A stretch of 64,000 bases of DNA. Origin: Albugo candida. Lineage: Eukaryota > Oomycota > Peronosporomycetes > Albuginales > Albuginaceae. The notes beneath the pieces were generated by a model. It ran no database searches, was not told the origin of the DNA, and worked only from the letters and a program-made list of their open reading frames with translations. Numbering within the stretch: the first letter of the stretch is position 1; every line of letters starts with the position of its first letter. Both the position numbers and the translations under genes were made by a program. Shown piece after piece: positions 45,472-59,185 of the stretch. The DNA lies in the NCBI GenBank assembly GCA_905220665.1, contig CAJNAR010000168.1, forward strand, positions 744,001-808,000, written 5' to 3'.

Positions 45472-45747
45472 TCAGAAGCTCCGTTTGGCATCGATTCGAA
45501 ATGTTTGCGCAAAAATTGACTGCGTCAACAATACAATCGCACAACTTGAGTTTTGTACTATAATATGCAAAAGGGAATTCCTAAACTCACCCTCGCTTTT
45601 CACCCCGTCCTTTTTTAGCCAATCATATTTGCTAACCGGATCTGCTGGATACAGCGACGGTAAGTTGAAGATCTCCACTGGTGGAAGATCACCATCTCGT
45701 GGAGAGTCGCAGGCAGTGAAAGGTCGTGAAGAGAAATAAGATAGTTG
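45472..45747 (-). CDS. Coding-like frame, possible 5' exon of the neighbouring gene
   Basis: A minus-strand frame with no stop from 45747 to 45472 has a clear non-random stretch: RPFTACDSPRDGDLPPVEI and NLPSLYPADPVSKYDWLKK. A GTGAGT donor follows at about 45592. It lies just upstream of the 44295-45169 gene on the same strand and may be one of its missing 5' exons, but I found no phase-consistent chain between them. Confidence 0.3.
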   Translation of the reverse strand, partial: QLSYFSSRPFTACDSPRDGDLPPVEIFNLPSLYPADPVSKYDWLKKDGVKSEGEFRNSLLHIIVQNSSCAIVLLTQSIFAQTFRIDAKRSF

Positions 45748-45842
45748 CTAAGGAGTTCCCAATATACCTTTTAAACAATAAGTCTTCGTGTGCGACCTTT
45801 TGTGCGGTTTCCAATAGTGCTAGAACTTGTTAGAAGGGATGC

Positions 45843-46620
45843 ATGCAACATTTGAAAAAATACATCAATAAAAATTCAGGGGCTTTGCTATCTGTTCATA
45901 ATAGGATCAGGCTTTCTTGTGCAAATCAATTCAAGAAAGTTCAGGATACCAGTGCAATTCAACCCATCTTCGTGGACACAATAACATTTAGGAATCCAAT
46001 GGGGCATGGAGTTCGATTTCGACGAGAGATATCAAATCATGCATTGAATATAGCCCTAAAGCAGTATCAATTAGCCCGCAAAACAGCAGCGAATTACCAA
46101 GGACCACTTGCACCGGTGTAAAGTAGTAGACCCTGGGCAAACCATGTGAACATGAATTTGATCAGCTAATTCACCACAACACACCACTTGCAAAAAGAGA
46201 CTTTGACTCACGATGGTGGCTCAAGCAGGAAACCCCCATCAACCTATCATTGCCAGTCTACAACATTAATCAAGAAAGACAGGAAATTTTTGACTTGCTA
46301 ATTTTGGAGCTACATCATCGAGAATATCACATTTACAATTCAATTCGCGACAATTGAACACAAACACAACAAATCAAGATCCTCCGACCATCAGGGGAAG
46401 AGGCAGGCCATCACGTTCACGCAATCATTCAACAAAAAGACAAAAAGACATCCTTCAGCTTTTGAATATGTCCAGGCAGAAAAATCAAGCTCGGATTTTT
46501 GATCTGCAAACCCGTCACCTTCCTACATGCAGTATTTGTCAAGCAACAGGACATAATGCCAGGAGTTGCAGGTTGCGTCCTGCATCAACTTCCAGTTTTG
46601 ATCAAACCAATCAAAAGTGA
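45843..46620 (+). mobile_element. Broken MULE/FAR1-type transposase remnant
   Basis: Three consecutive frames carry the 3' part of a Mutator-like transposase. First, 45843-46121 (HLKKYINKNSGALLSVHNRI, and REISNHALNIALKQYQLA) matches the segment after the catalytic core. Next, a frame at about 46133-46353 has the SWIM-like zinc-finger remnant GKPCEHEFDQLIHHNTPLA and RDFDSRWWLKQ. Last, 46354-46620 has GRGRPSRSR and the zinc knuckle CSICQATGHNARSC. The frame changes and stops show it is dead. No terminal inverted repeats were found by eye, and the catalytic DDE part is not visible upstream. Confidence 0.6.
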
Positions 46621-49600
46621 TTGGCTAAAAATGGACGGTATGTGTGCAGGAAAAAGCGAGGGTGATTCACTATGCAAAAATGCACATACGTGAATATGAA
46701 CAAGGAATCTAAACAAATAGGACGTAACCTTTCTTAGTGCTTTTTCACCCACCTGTAAATGGACAAATTTTCGATTACCTCTTTATCATCGTACTTAGCG
46801 CAAAAGACCCGTAATTCAAGCATAACATAATATTCTGTCGTTTATCATACCTTTTAGCTCGAACTATGTGCTCATTTGGAATGAGCCACAGATCTCCCAA
46901 TTTACAAGTGTTGAGATATCATCTTCCCCCGTAAACGGCTAGGCGACTGCTGTTCACCTGCAGATGGAAACAGACGGCTAAAAATCACCGTTCATACCGA
47001 CACGTTGATGTATTTGTCTGCATTCCGCCCATTGCCTAAGCGCCACAAGTAACGCAAATAGTTACTACCTCCCATCAGAGTGCAACGTAATTCTGCATGA
47101 AGATCGCCTCTGTGTGCAAGACCAGTTTGTCTTGAGTATCTGTGCTGTCGTTAGTAAAGTCGCTTGAGATTCTGATGATTCAAAACACTGCGCAGAAATG
47201 ACTAGAGCAGCTATGCTGACATCGCTTCTATAGACTAAAATTCGCCACACAAAGCTTGTGGGAAGAGTTGAGAAATTGTTATACAAAGTTGCAAGACAGA
47301 GCCGTATTGTATTTTGAAGAAGCTCAATGAACTCATAGTTTCAGAGGCACTGGTTTGAAGTGTGACATCTCGCAGCTCTTACTGATAAACAGCTTCTTCA
47401 GTAGGAACAACTTCTACAGGTAAAACATGTATACGTTTTTTCACAAGTAACAAACGTCTGATTTTATTATGGCATCATACAAGACGAGTTGTATTAATGA
47501 TTTTTTGTCACGCTCGAGTATGTTGATTATCACAAGAGATATACTATCTTCTGTTGCTAGGCTCTCAGATAATGGCTTACTGCCCTGTATATCTCAGAGC
47601 ATTGACTATGTCGCCCTAGCTGAGTTATAATTACAATCTCAGTTTAATATGAAGGAACGTTCATGCAAAGAGCTGTATGCAATGACTCTTTTGATCGCAA
47701 CATCTACGATCTCTCTAATATCTACGTTTGATTCATCATTTTCAACCATGCGTTTCTTGTACTAGAAGCTCAAAAGATGAACACAAGATGGGAAGGGTTT
47801 CCATATGGACCATTTGTGATGTCTCGAATGAAAAGGAGGAGTCAAAACGAGCAGCTAGACATTTTTCGGCCAAGAGAAGTAGGAGAATTTAAATCCATCC
47901 GTCTCATAAATACATCCATTTTGATGCACATAGGTGCTGATAAAGGAGTCGAATTTACTATAGCTTAGCATGATGTGATGCATACGTTTGTCAGTTTTAG
48001 TTCCTTTTCGTTCTGGCCGTCCTTTTGCGAATTAAGAAAACTTATCGATTACACTCGAGCAACAAATATGCAAGGACGATACTCTTCTGACTTTATCGTT
48101 TAGTGATGACCTCGTTGGAGTTAAATTGTTGTCCCACACCCTTAGTCGACTTTGTCACTAGAGGTGTAAATCGAGCTTGTTTCGTTTGCTTGCACTCAGC
48201 CCATCTTTTCTAAGAGACTTGAAATTTGTCGCACATCTCGAAACGGCAAGCTTCCCATTCGAGTATCGATTTCCAGGAGCACCTACTAGTAAGGAGTGGG
48301 ATCTGAAGCATCCCATCCGCAATCGCGAACACGCTTGTAGGTTCAATGGCGCTTTTGAAGATCCAAAATTGTCACCAAGATTTTCGGTCAATACCGTGTT
48401 CCTCTTACCAAGCCATTGACAGCAGTGATTGTTCGGTAGACTTCCTAACAACGCTTTTCCAAGTCAATGACCCAGAAATTATTCTTGTTTTGTTATTGTT
48501 TTTCACCCGACATGAGCTGTTCATTTGATTACTTATTTTGACACAGTAGAAGCCCATTTGAGTGTTAACCGGAGAAATCTTGAAAACTTCAATTTTCTTC
48601 CTTTCATGCTATACAAGTTTCGATGAATACGTCTCTGTGCATAAAAGTCGAAGACTTAAGAGACGTGTTTGCTGAATGAGGAGATTGAATTTTGCAATAA
48701 GTGTCTCTGGACAATACTATGCCAGTAATCTCATATTTCAACGGCGGTGTGTGTGGCGTGATTCATAAGAGTTGAGCCGATTCATTCATCTCATCTGCGC
48801 TTCGAGGCATTCCAGCATAGCCTTAAGTACCGCGCTTCAATATTATGCCTTGGGCCGGACAGCGAAGCTATTCCGTGTCAACAATATGTTAGTTGTGATC
48901 TTGCACTCTCTCATTTGCATTTGCATTTGCATCCAGATGAACTGGCAAAATCACTTGCCTTTGTAGTCCCGATCGCACTCGGCGTGGTGCATATTGAAAG
49001 TTTGCGTATCGTAAAACTCGCTTGGGCCGAACCAATTCGTAATTTTGTAGCTTGTTCCCGTACTGCTACAACCGTAGTCTATTCAATTGATGCGGCCTCT
49101 CCGCACGTATTGTGACACTGGCAACTTGTATCACTTTCATCTCGAATGTGGCTGAATCACCTTTCCATGCGGCCTATAATCATTTAGACAATGCTCGACT
49201 CGGTTGCACTGACCCACCCATGCGGCCAGGTATGCGTTTGTATTGGCATTTGAGCGATTATCTAGTCTTGCTATTGTTGCATGCGATTGTTCATTTTGCA
49301 CTTCTTGCTTCAATCGATGCACGGTTAGCATACTATATGCTTTGTGCAGCTCAGAAGCTTGCTTGACCCAGAAAAGGAGTTCTCTCATTGTAGAGGAGGC
49401 ACAGTCAAACCATGTTTTACAATTTAGGCTCAACGTTGTCCTGCATGTAATTGCATCACTAACGCCCACATATTCCATCGTATTAGTAGGGCCATAGTTC
49501 TCCGTTGATGTTATTTAAAAATCAATGTCACCATAGAGACGAGGTTCGTCCCCCAAGTATCGATGATTGATGACTTCAAGTTCTCTATTACATCCTCAAC

Positions 49601-51593
49601 AACCACTACTAATCAGGCGACAAATACCAGAATTGTTTAAGTGAACAACTTTCTGAAGACCGCTTTTTTTTGCTAAAATTCAATTTCTATGGGTGTCTCG
49701 GAAGCACCAACAAATCCAGTAGCCAGAATATACGTCATAATTATCAATTAGACCACTGCTCGGGCATTTGGCTAGATGTTGAGGCGATCAAAGACGGTAT
49801 TGCAGTCGACTTGGAGTGGATTTCTTGAGAGGAGCGTTTTGAATTATCAATGCATCATGCAACCATTATTTTACTTACCTTGATGCAGCGGCGTGTATCT
49901 CGTCATTTACGCTTCCGCCGTCGTCCCAGGGATTTTATACGGAACAGCGATCGCAGCGGCGACGGGTTTTACGCCCCACATGTCCGTACGATTCTCATTT
50001 ATCGACATAATCGCCCATCTGGAATTTAATTATTAAATAATGTCACCTACAGCTGTCAAACTTCGCTGAGAGCATATGCCAAGATAAGTGCGTCTAGGTC
50101 TTGTTACCAAGCTTTTCTAGTAATGTGCACCTGCACCCTGTGCTCAGCTTAAATGTACCTAATAATGGCCAAAGTATGGGATGACGCATCATCCTGGAGA
50201 AGAATCCATTTTCAGTATGGGTCTGCATATGGAGAAAGATATCAGGCAATGTGTCCACATATTGCTCAAAGCTACCGACACTGCCGGCTCGGCGACATGC
50301 CGTTCTATATTACTACCAGGGCACCACCCATCTGGAAGATGGGCTGACTGGCGACATTCTTGGCGCGCACCACGCCATTAGTGCTGCATTTAATTGCCAA
50401 CTGCAGGTTCGATTTTTTCTCACCAGAGAACATCATATTCGTCTACGGTCCAGGTCTCACCAGTAGTTCTTCCAGGCGGTTAAACATGCGTGATTGACAG
50501 CCCAACTTCCTTGCCCATCTTACAGTAGCGCAGCCAGTCGACGCCCTGATGCGACCTTGATGGTTGCATACTTGAAAGAGCATGCAAGCTGACAGGAATT
50601 TCGCGTATTTCCCTCGCAAATTGATATCTTTCTATGAAGATAATTGATATGGGAACGGTAGGTGTCTGTGAATCTTGGCCACATTCCAGTATCGTTCTTT
50701 TTCGGTCTAATACAATAACGAGAATAATATGTCATGACATTTAAAGAAGCCGCTCTTTCAAAATACTAAAATGCATCGCCAGGTCGTAGCAGATGTTGAC
50801 TTGTGTGATTTTTTTCATTTTTTTACATCAATTGTTTCTCACAAAATCGTAAATGTCCTGGCCTGTATCCCCTAATCGATCTTGAGGTGACTTCGAACCT
50901 TTCAACTAACTGCAAGTAACTCTCTCAAACCGTTTCGTGAACAAGAAACTTGCCAACTACGACAAGTTCTCGGAATCAATCCGGCATATCTTACTTCTAT
51001 GCTGAGTGTCGCACGGAAATTTTGACAGAAATATTCCCATCTATGAGCCGAAGATCTCTGAAGATGCCATTTAATTTGTTACCTTGCTCAAGACACTTCC
51101 ACATTGTAATCGTAAGCGAATGTCCAGGTAGCAACACCTCATTGCTGACCATGCACACTCACTGACTCAGCGTTTCCAATGTATATGTCATATTTCTTTC
51201 CTAAATCTTTCCTACATCTTTCCCTCACCATGTACCAGAGTCCGCGTGTGGCGATTGCACTGACAAAGGCCTACATTATGGATAGCAGCGCGTCAACTCG
51301 TATAGTGTGCAATTTCATTTCTAGTGTCTTGGAATTGCTGACCAGAAGAACTTGCGCTTATGCCAGGAGTATATATCTTTGTTTATTGCAAGTAACTTGA
51401 TCTGTGTTTCAACGTCTTTTTAGCAAGGAGCAAAGCAAATGCGTTCGGACGCGCACGCTTTTAGCCTGGATGACGTTTGGCTACGCGGGCAGCTCGTGGA
51501 AGCAGTTTGATAATGATTGCGATAAAGCTATCCATTATTCTATACCAGCTTCGAAAAGCTCTCGATTCACAAAAGTAATTTCGGTTTATACTT
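46621..51593. other. Gene-poor interval, about 5 kb
   Basis: No frame longer than 114 codons and no recognised product. Small frames at 47777..47968, 48177..48419, 49112..49366 and 50153..50466 (all plus) look like decayed coding DNA. The stretch 50150-50470 is noticeably richer in G+C than its surroundings. A short (ATTTGC)3 repeat lies at 48913-48932. The interval starts right after the transposase remnant and could be old transposon debris. Confidence 0.55.
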
Positions 51594-52795
51594 TTATGCA
51601 CGCTTTTTCATCTTCTTACTCTTTTTGACTGACGCGTGTATCGACGACTTTAGCGGAATGAGTACTTTATCTTGTGTCACCTTCCGCTTCATACGAATAC
51701 GAGAAACAGCACCCGTTCCTATTTCGCGTTGCATTTTCTTTGAAAGTTGATTCTCTCCCTTTTTGTTCTTAAAACGTTTCCCGCATACAGTAACTCTTAA
51801 TTCTCGTCCATCAAATTTTTTCCCATTAATCGATAAAGCTTTCGGTACACAGCCGGCATTTCGAAAACGTACATAACCAAATCCTTTGCCAAGTCCAGTG
51901 TTCCTGTCCCGAATAATTCGAACATTAAGCACTGGTTTCTCCGTGTCGCCTTTCAAGCGCAGCTGTGAATTGAAAAAGTTTCCAAGCTACAACAAGGAGC
52001 CTATGAGAGAAAGTGATAGAACTGCATTTACAATCCGATTGCAAACCTTGTCTTCTGTTGCTTTGAAAGGTAAATTACCCACAAAGACGCTACATAGAGG
52101 GTCCAATGAAATCTGTTCCCGATCAACTTGAATGATTCTATTCATAAACATCTGAATGAAGCTTGATAAATTACGTTTTTTTATCGATTGAGTTATGACA
52201 AAGTACCGTTCCGCTTAGTTCTAGTGCTTTGGGTACGCTTTCAGCATTGAGAAATGCAATGTAGGCATTTGCAAAGTCTTTTGCATTGTTGAGAATTTTC
52301 TTGTTTGCACAAACCTTCATCATGAGTTTCTGATTGCCGTGTTGATCGACTGCGCAACCAGCTATTGGAACGCTGCGAAATCGAACGGACTCAATTTCTC
52401 CGCAAGATGAAAAATGCTGAGATAGTTTTTTCGAAGATGCTTCCAAAGACACATTCCCAACGAAAACGGTACGACAGCACTTCTCGTTATTATCCGCCGA
52501 TTCCTCGACACTATCAGCTTCGACTATGTCATGAGTTTTGGATTTCTTCTTCTTCGTTTTCTTCTTCTCCATCGATGGATCGCTATCCACATTCACATCT
52601 GATTGAACTGTATCAATTGCATTACTCTTCAGCTCTTCACTCACTTTCTTGGATTCTGTCGCTACTCAGGAACGGTCATTATCCATTTCGTGACAATAAA
52701 AAAAAACCTTCTACGATTGTGTCTGAATTCTTGGTCTTGCCGAAATGAAGCTCACTCTGCGCAAAAATAGAAGTCAGATCGACTTGAGACGTCAT
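51594..52795 (-). CDS. RBM34/Nop12-like RNA-binding protein
   Basis: Four exons (52795..52708, 52661..52207, 52151..52047, 51962..51594) encode 338 residues. The first exon is needed because the long frame has no ATG of its own. Two RRM domains are present: RRM1 begins RTVFVGNVSLEAS and has IESVRFRSVPIAG; RRM2 begins SVFVGNLPFKATEDK and continues across an 84-bp intron to RDRNTGLGKGFGYVRF. The RRM1 FRS motif and the insert after it are typical of RBM34/Nop12, a nucleolar factor in 60S ribosome maturation (25S rRNA). The N-terminus has a poly-Lys patch and the C-terminus is strongly basic, fitting nucleolar targeting. It starts only 37 bp after the UGT stop on the same strand. Confidence 0.85.
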
Positions 52796-52832
52796 GACGC
52801 CAATAAATTTGTGACATAGTGTAACGCTATAT

Positions 52833-54521
52833 TCAGTTAAGTGTTCGAATTCCCGTTGTACGAATAAATAGTTGTAGCTCACGTGCAATGATGCACCAAG
52901 CCTTCCATATGCAGCGGAAAAGCAGGATCAGGAGACAGAAAACGGCTGCATAGACTGTCCATACATCCAGCATAATAAATCTATGCCATGGAGTGGAGAC
53001 ATCGATGGGCTCCAAATGCTGGTAACCGCTTTCAAGAGTACTCTCAATCACCTCGATAGCTCGATATATTCCACCAGAACGTTGCAATAGTGACCCTACT
53101 TTTTTTGCTTTTTTCGAAAATGAGTTGTCGTGCAAAAGAAGATTTATTTTCTGTCGTATGATTTCGCAACTGATTTGTGATTTATCCACCAACAAACCTG
53201 CACCGGAATCCACCACGCGTGCGGCCACATCGGGTTGATCAAGCAAAAAAGGGATGCAAATCAGTGGAATTCCATAAATTAGAGCCTCTTGAGCAGAAGT
53301 CATTCCACAATGTGATATCATTAGCCTCACTGTTGAAGACTTTAATAGCTGCAGAATGGAAATCGATTTGGGAGATATTACTCTAATGTGCATCGGAATG
53401 TGCGATGGCAGGAGCACATGTTGGTGATGAGGAAGGACCCATACAGCTTTAGTTCGAGAATTTTTATCTGTCGTCGTCGATGCTTTGATTAACGCCTCAG
53501 CCTGCCGAGAATCGATGAAGGTTAAAGAGCCTAAATTGATCAAAATAGTATGTCCTGGTTTCTCTTCGATCCACTCTTGTATTTCCGTTGCCTCCTGGCT
53601 AAAAAGGTACTCATCTTCGTGCCTTATGGGAAGGACAACTCCGACAAGATCCACGAGGGGGCTGATGGGTTGTGGATACTCCAAGCCAAAAGCTGTGTTG
53701 ACCAAGATACGAGCTCCTCTGAAAATATCATGCTGTGACCGAAATGGCTGGAGTTGCAGCTGCCACCTCATCTTATTGATTTCAATGAATGGAGGAGTCA
53801 ACACCACAGAAAGCAATCGCGGAAATAATATATTCATCGATCGATGCCACAATGACATGCGAAGCATAAATCCAGTGCCCCAAGCGGGAATGTAGTACGG
53901 AACACTTCCCACATCAAAAAGGATGGATGGCGAATTGACAATATGTGGAATTTGAAGTTTCTCAGCGAGAAGCTGGGCACCTATAGTTGCAATGTCCATG
54001 ACGATCAATTCAGGAACGTGACGTTGAAGTTGCGGCATAAGCACATCATACATTGCTTTTGCTATAGCCACGTAAAATTCGCCAAATATGGTCAATATAT
54101 TTCCTAAGTTGGTCGGATTTTGGGTTAAATACTTCAATTTTGAGCTCAATTCAATTTCTGTCATTGGGGAGCTTCCTGCAGATAGAAATGTTATATTAGC
54201 GCGTTGAATGCTTTCTCGCTGCGTATCATGCGTCGCAAATGCCACATTATATCCACGATTTTTCATTTCTTTGGCCAAACGCAGAAGCGGACGCACGTGG
54301 CATGAGATTCCGATCGAGATAAATACAAGGCGTTCTGCGTTGCAGGCGTAAACAGGATTGGCGAGTACACAAATATCGGTCCGACAGCCTCTGAGAATTG
54401 CGTGTAGGGATGTTGGTATACATGTTTCTTGCGTACTGACTTGATGGTATGTATCGCCGGTGCAGCTAGCTATCGACAACACAATTATTAGAAATAATGA
54501 AAAATCAAGTTCCATATTCAT
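52833..54521 (-). CDS. Membrane-anchored UDP-glycosyltransferase
   Basis: A single exon of 562 residues. It starts with a signal peptide (MNMELDFSLFLIIVLSIASC) and ends with a transmembrane helix near 520-540 followed by a short basic tail, so the catalytic part should face the ER lumen or exterior. It has the GT1 family sequence: a SAGSSPMTE N-domain, an ILINLGSLTF strand, a modified donor-binding signature with SHCGMTSAQEALIYGIPLICIPFLLDQPDVAARV, and GAGLLVDK. The HCG and DQ residues that contact UDP-sugar are present. The acceptor is unknown; sterols, lipids or xenobiotics are used by relatives. Divergent from ALG5, 102 bp between starts. Confidence 0.85.
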   Translation of the reverse strand: MNMELDFSLFLIIVLSIASCTGDTYHQVSTQETCIPTSLHAILRGCRTDICVLANPVYACNAERLVFISIGISCHVRPLLRLAKEMKNRGYNVAFATHDTQRESIQRANITFLSAGSSPMTEIELSSKLKYLTQNPTNLGNILTIFGEFYVAIAKAMYDVLMPQLQRHVPELIVMDIATIGAQLLAEKLQIPHIVNSPSILFDVGSVPYYIPAWGTGFMLRMSLWHRSMNILFPRLLSVVLTPPFIEINKMRWQLQLQPFRSQHDIFRGARILVNTAFGLEYPQPISPLVDLVGVVLPIRHEDEYLFSQEATEIQEWIEEKPGHTILINLGSLTFIDSRQAEALIKASTTTDKNSRTKAVWVLPHHQHVLLPSHIPMHIRVISPKSISILQLLKSSTVRLMISHCGMTSAQEALIYGIPLICIPFLLDQPDVAARVVDSGAGLLVDKSQISCEIIRQKINLLLHDNSFSKKAKKVGSLLQRSGGIYRAIEVIESTLESGYQHLEPIDVSTPWHRFIMLDVWTVYAAVFCLLILLFRCIWKAWCIIARELQLFIRTTGIRTLN

Positions 54522-54623
54522 GATCTCTAAGATGTTTACATAAAACTTTGTACATTATTTAATATTACACTCAGGCAGATCCAGTTACTGAAACTTTATG
54601 AAATAGACATTGTTGCTACATCC

Positions 54624-55827
54624 ATGACGACCACGCTGGAAATGCTCGCATTGCTTCCTTACGCCATGTTTGTAGTGACAGCAATTGTTACATCGATATA
54701 TATCCTTTTATGGGTGATATCTCCGATTATTGAATCAAAACGTCTGAAAGAAGCACCCATAGTTTTACAGGAGCAATCGTATGAAGATCCGAATCAAACA
54801 ACCGCAGAAGGAAATGCTCGGTAATGTTCCCCATCGCCGTTTTGATCTCAGTACAAACTATCTTCTCTCATTAGAATAAGTTTTGGCTCCATCTTGCATG
54901 AAAAAGCCTCATTGAGTCTTAGTATCATCGTACCCGCGTACAATGAGGAATCAAGAATCACCGAGACATTGGAAGACACAATTACGTACCTGGAAAAGAG
55001 AAAACAACAATCGACCGGTTTTACGTACGAAATAATAGTCGTGGATGATGGAAGTCAAGATCGAACTGTCAGTGTCGTGCTTGCTTTTGTTAAAAAGCAT
55101 ACTGTGCGACGCATCAAATTGCTTCGGCTAAAACAGAATCACGGAAAAGGGGGAGCCGTTAGGAAAGGAGTGTTACGCTCTTTAGGTGAAAAGATTCTGT
55201 TCACAGATGCGGATAATGCTACGCATATTCGCGAACTTGTGAAATTAGAAGCAATCATGGATGAAGAGCATCTTGATGGGAAAGATGGCGTTATTGTCTG
55301 TGGTAGTAGAGCACATTTGGAGAAACAAGCCATTGCAAAGGTTTGACTACAAACTTATCTCTTTCTATTCTAATGTGTTTCCGAAAGCGCCATCCTCTTA
55401 GGAACATCCTCATGAATGGCTTTCATTTTCTCGTCTCCACTTTGTGTGTTAAAGAAATCCGAGACACGCAATGTGGTTTCAAGCTACTGGATCGAACTGC
55501 AGCTAAACTTGTCTTCATACCGATGCATATCGAGCGATGGGGATTCGACGTAGAAATTCTCTACATAGCAATTCGCCACCATCTCACAATCAAAGTGCGT
55601 AATGCTGCATATCATGCTGCCATTCAATCAATCAACTTGCCATTGTGTAGGAAGTTGCAGTCGTATGGCGTGAAGTTCCCGGCTCAAAACTAAATGTTGC
55701 GACAGCGTCACTATCCATGTTGCGTGAGATCATTCTGATAAGACTGTGTTATTGCATCGGCCTATGGAACATTCATGACAGCTTCGCGTTCCTAAGAAAT
55801 AGAGTTTCGAAGGAAAGCGGTCCATAA
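54624..55827 (+). CDS. ALG5: Dolichyl-phosphate beta-glucosyltransferase
   Basis: Four exons (54624..54820, 54875..55340, 55388..55594, 55651..55827) encode 348 residues. An N-terminal membrane helix (about 8-35) is followed by a GT2 domain: SIIVPAYNEESRI, EIIVVDDGSQDRT, NHGKGGAVRKG and the metal-binding FTDADNATH. RDTQCGFKLLDR and ERWGFDVEILY follow, and the last exon has EVAVAWREVPGSKL. This is the complete ALG5 pattern. ALG5 makes dolichyl-phosphate glucose on the cytosolic face of the ER, the donor for the last three glucoses of the N-glycan precursor. Confidence 0.93.
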
Positions 55828-55908
55828 CACATTTGTAAATTGCGAACAATTCGTTATCTCCAATTGTTTCAAACCCTTCTTCGATTTATTTCGACGTAAT
55901 TGTGAGAT

Positions 55909-57412
<1,504 letters not shown>

Positions 57413-57462
57413 TCTCTATGTTTGATAACTTCAAGTGTGACTTTTGTTATCAATTCTTTTCA

Positions 57463-58743
57463 TCACCAAAAAGCGTGATTTGTTTTGTTTGCTTTTCGGT
57501 ATCCTCCATGCTTTGCACATAGCCCAGATGTACCTCGAGCTCCGGTGCTACAGCCCGGCACAGTGCATCGATATCCACCACCATGGAACAGGCAATACTC
57601 GCTACTTCCCTGAGCTCCTTTCGTGCAATCAATAGCATTACACCGCTTTCCACCACCATGCTTTTGACATCGACCTGATTTCCCACGAGCTCCTTTGGCG
57701 CAACCTGGGGCATTACATCTTCGGAATGTACTTTTCACTCGCGATTTTTTGACCGATTCCTGCCGGATGACTTTCATTGAGCTATTCGATGGCCATCTTG
57801 ATTGATAAGAGTCCGCAAAAAGAGAAAGCGATGCTTCTGTATGCATGTTATCTCGCTCCCAAGTTTTGTTTTTGCGCATCATCGAATTGCCCACGGAGTT
57901 TACAGAACATTTGGACCAAGTAGTCGGCATCCACTGCATCGATGCTGATGGAGGATGATCTCCAGTTCCGCTCATCCGCACTCTAACCGCGTTCTGGTGT
58001 CTGTAGCTCTCGGTATTTACATCATACTCTTGAAGAAGCTCTTGCTCCGTTTGCCACCGCGGCGTCATATGATATTGATAACTATCAGAGCGAGCATTGC
58101 ATGAAGTGTCTAATCCTGGCTCGATGAAGATTCTTTTACTACCGTAAACTTTTTGATGACACAATGTTGACAACATGTCAGTGGTCTGCGCTTCGTCCAA
58201 AGTAAAGTCTCGCTCATACGTTACGAATAATGGAACTAAGGGCTGTAGATTTTGCTGTATAGAGATCGTGTCTATTGTATCTGATTGTTTAGGATCCCAC
58301 AAAGAAGTGTATCTTTGCATCCATCCATTATGTATCGGCAGCTCATGCGGTAGCTCCTCTCTAGCGGATGATTTACGTATCTGCAAACAATCCTCGTTTC
58401 TTGAGCTCCCCTCATTCGGATACATGGGATTATACGCAATCAAGCTTTTTTCGCTTTGTTGTGACACACTAGCAAATTGCCCATGCTCTTCATTGGGACA
58501 ACATCGATCGTTGAAAGGAGACAGACTAAGACTTAGACTGAGCGCATCTTCGTAATCAGTTGATTGGAAGTTGTGACTCCCATCGTCAAGTGCGTTCGAA
58601 TGATTATGAGTAAGCCGCCAGTAAGAGTCTGCATACTGAGAAAGAATTTTCGATGAAATGTCCCATTCGTGTTGCATTGTAAATGCGTATAACCGTCTCA
58701 AAATACGGAATGTTTTGAGAGTGGCACAAGACTCAGCTTTCAT
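57463..58743 (-). CDS. WRKY19-like Cys/His repeat zinc-finger protein
   Basis: One exon; I place the start at ATG 58743 (426 residues) because the longer frame to 58851 has no ATG and a stop just before it. A 5' exon may be missing. The C-terminus has three tandem zinc-binding repeats of the form RCxxxxCxKGAxGxSxxCxxHGGG: RRCNAPGCAKGARG, KRCNAIDCTKGAQG and YRCTVPGCSTGARG. Proteins with this repeat are numerous in oomycetes and are usually named WRKY19-like, although no WRKY DNA-binding domain is present. The rest is polar and low in known motifs. A nucleic-acid-binding or regulatory role is inferred. It converges with the iminopeptidase gene, 50 bp between stops. Confidence 0.7.
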   Translation of the reverse strand: MKAESCATLKTFRILRRLYAFTMQHEWDISSKILSQYADSYWRLTHNHSNALDDGSHNFQSTDYEDALSLSLSLSPFNDRCCPNEEHGQFASVSQQSEKSLIAYNPMYPNEGSSRNEDCLQIRKSSAREELPHELPIHNGWMQRYTSLWDPKQSDTIDTISIQQNLQPLVPLFVTYERDFTLDEAQTTDMLSTLCHQKVYGSKRIFIEPGLDTSCNARSDSYQYHMTPRWQTEQELLQEYDVNTESYRHQNAVRVRMSGTGDHPPSASMQWMPTTWSKCSVNSVGNSMMRKNKTWERDNMHTEASLSLFADSYQSRWPSNSSMKVIRQESVKKSRVKSTFRRCNAPGCAKGARGKSGRCQKHGGGKRCNAIDCTKGAQGSSEYCLFHGGGYRCTVPGCSTGARGTSGLCAKHGGYRKANKTNHAFW

Positions 58744-59185
58744 AGTACAGAAAGTGCATGTGTACAGCTCCGTCAGCGGCACAAAAAAGAGCCATAGTGC
58801 ATCTCTATCGGGTAAACTTCGTTCGATCGCATCCCTTTCCAGCAAACGCAAATCTTTTTACCCTCTATATCGCTGACACACTCGTTGCTATTCAGCTCCA
58901 CGGGAAACGCCTGTTTCCGCTGTAGAGAGCTTAGTACACGGCGAGCAACGGCTATGAGCTCGCAATGAGCCAAATACGGTTGCAAAGTGATGGCAGGATT
59001 TCGTTTATGTATATTGCTATGCTACTTATCCAATCAGACCTTGACATTCTATCATGGAAATGGCGCCTTTATGTACAATTTGCTGCAAGCGTGCATGCAC
59101 TACCGCGTCTTACTTCGCTTCTCTGTGCGCTCATTTCGCAGTTCTTCTTTCAAGTCTTCGTATTCGCCATAACGAGCGCTACAAT
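58744..59185. other. Spacer, 442 bp, with possible 5' exon sequence
   Basis: A minus-strand frame at 58773..58985 (ending in YPIEMHYGSFLCR) is protein-like and could hold an upstream exon of the WRKY19-like gene, but I found no phase-consistent junction. Nothing else stands out. Confidence 0.4.

Noticed and set aside
50153..50466. Tc1/mariner-like transposase
   Set aside because: The composition is unusual, but no DDE/D-type motif could be found in any frame.
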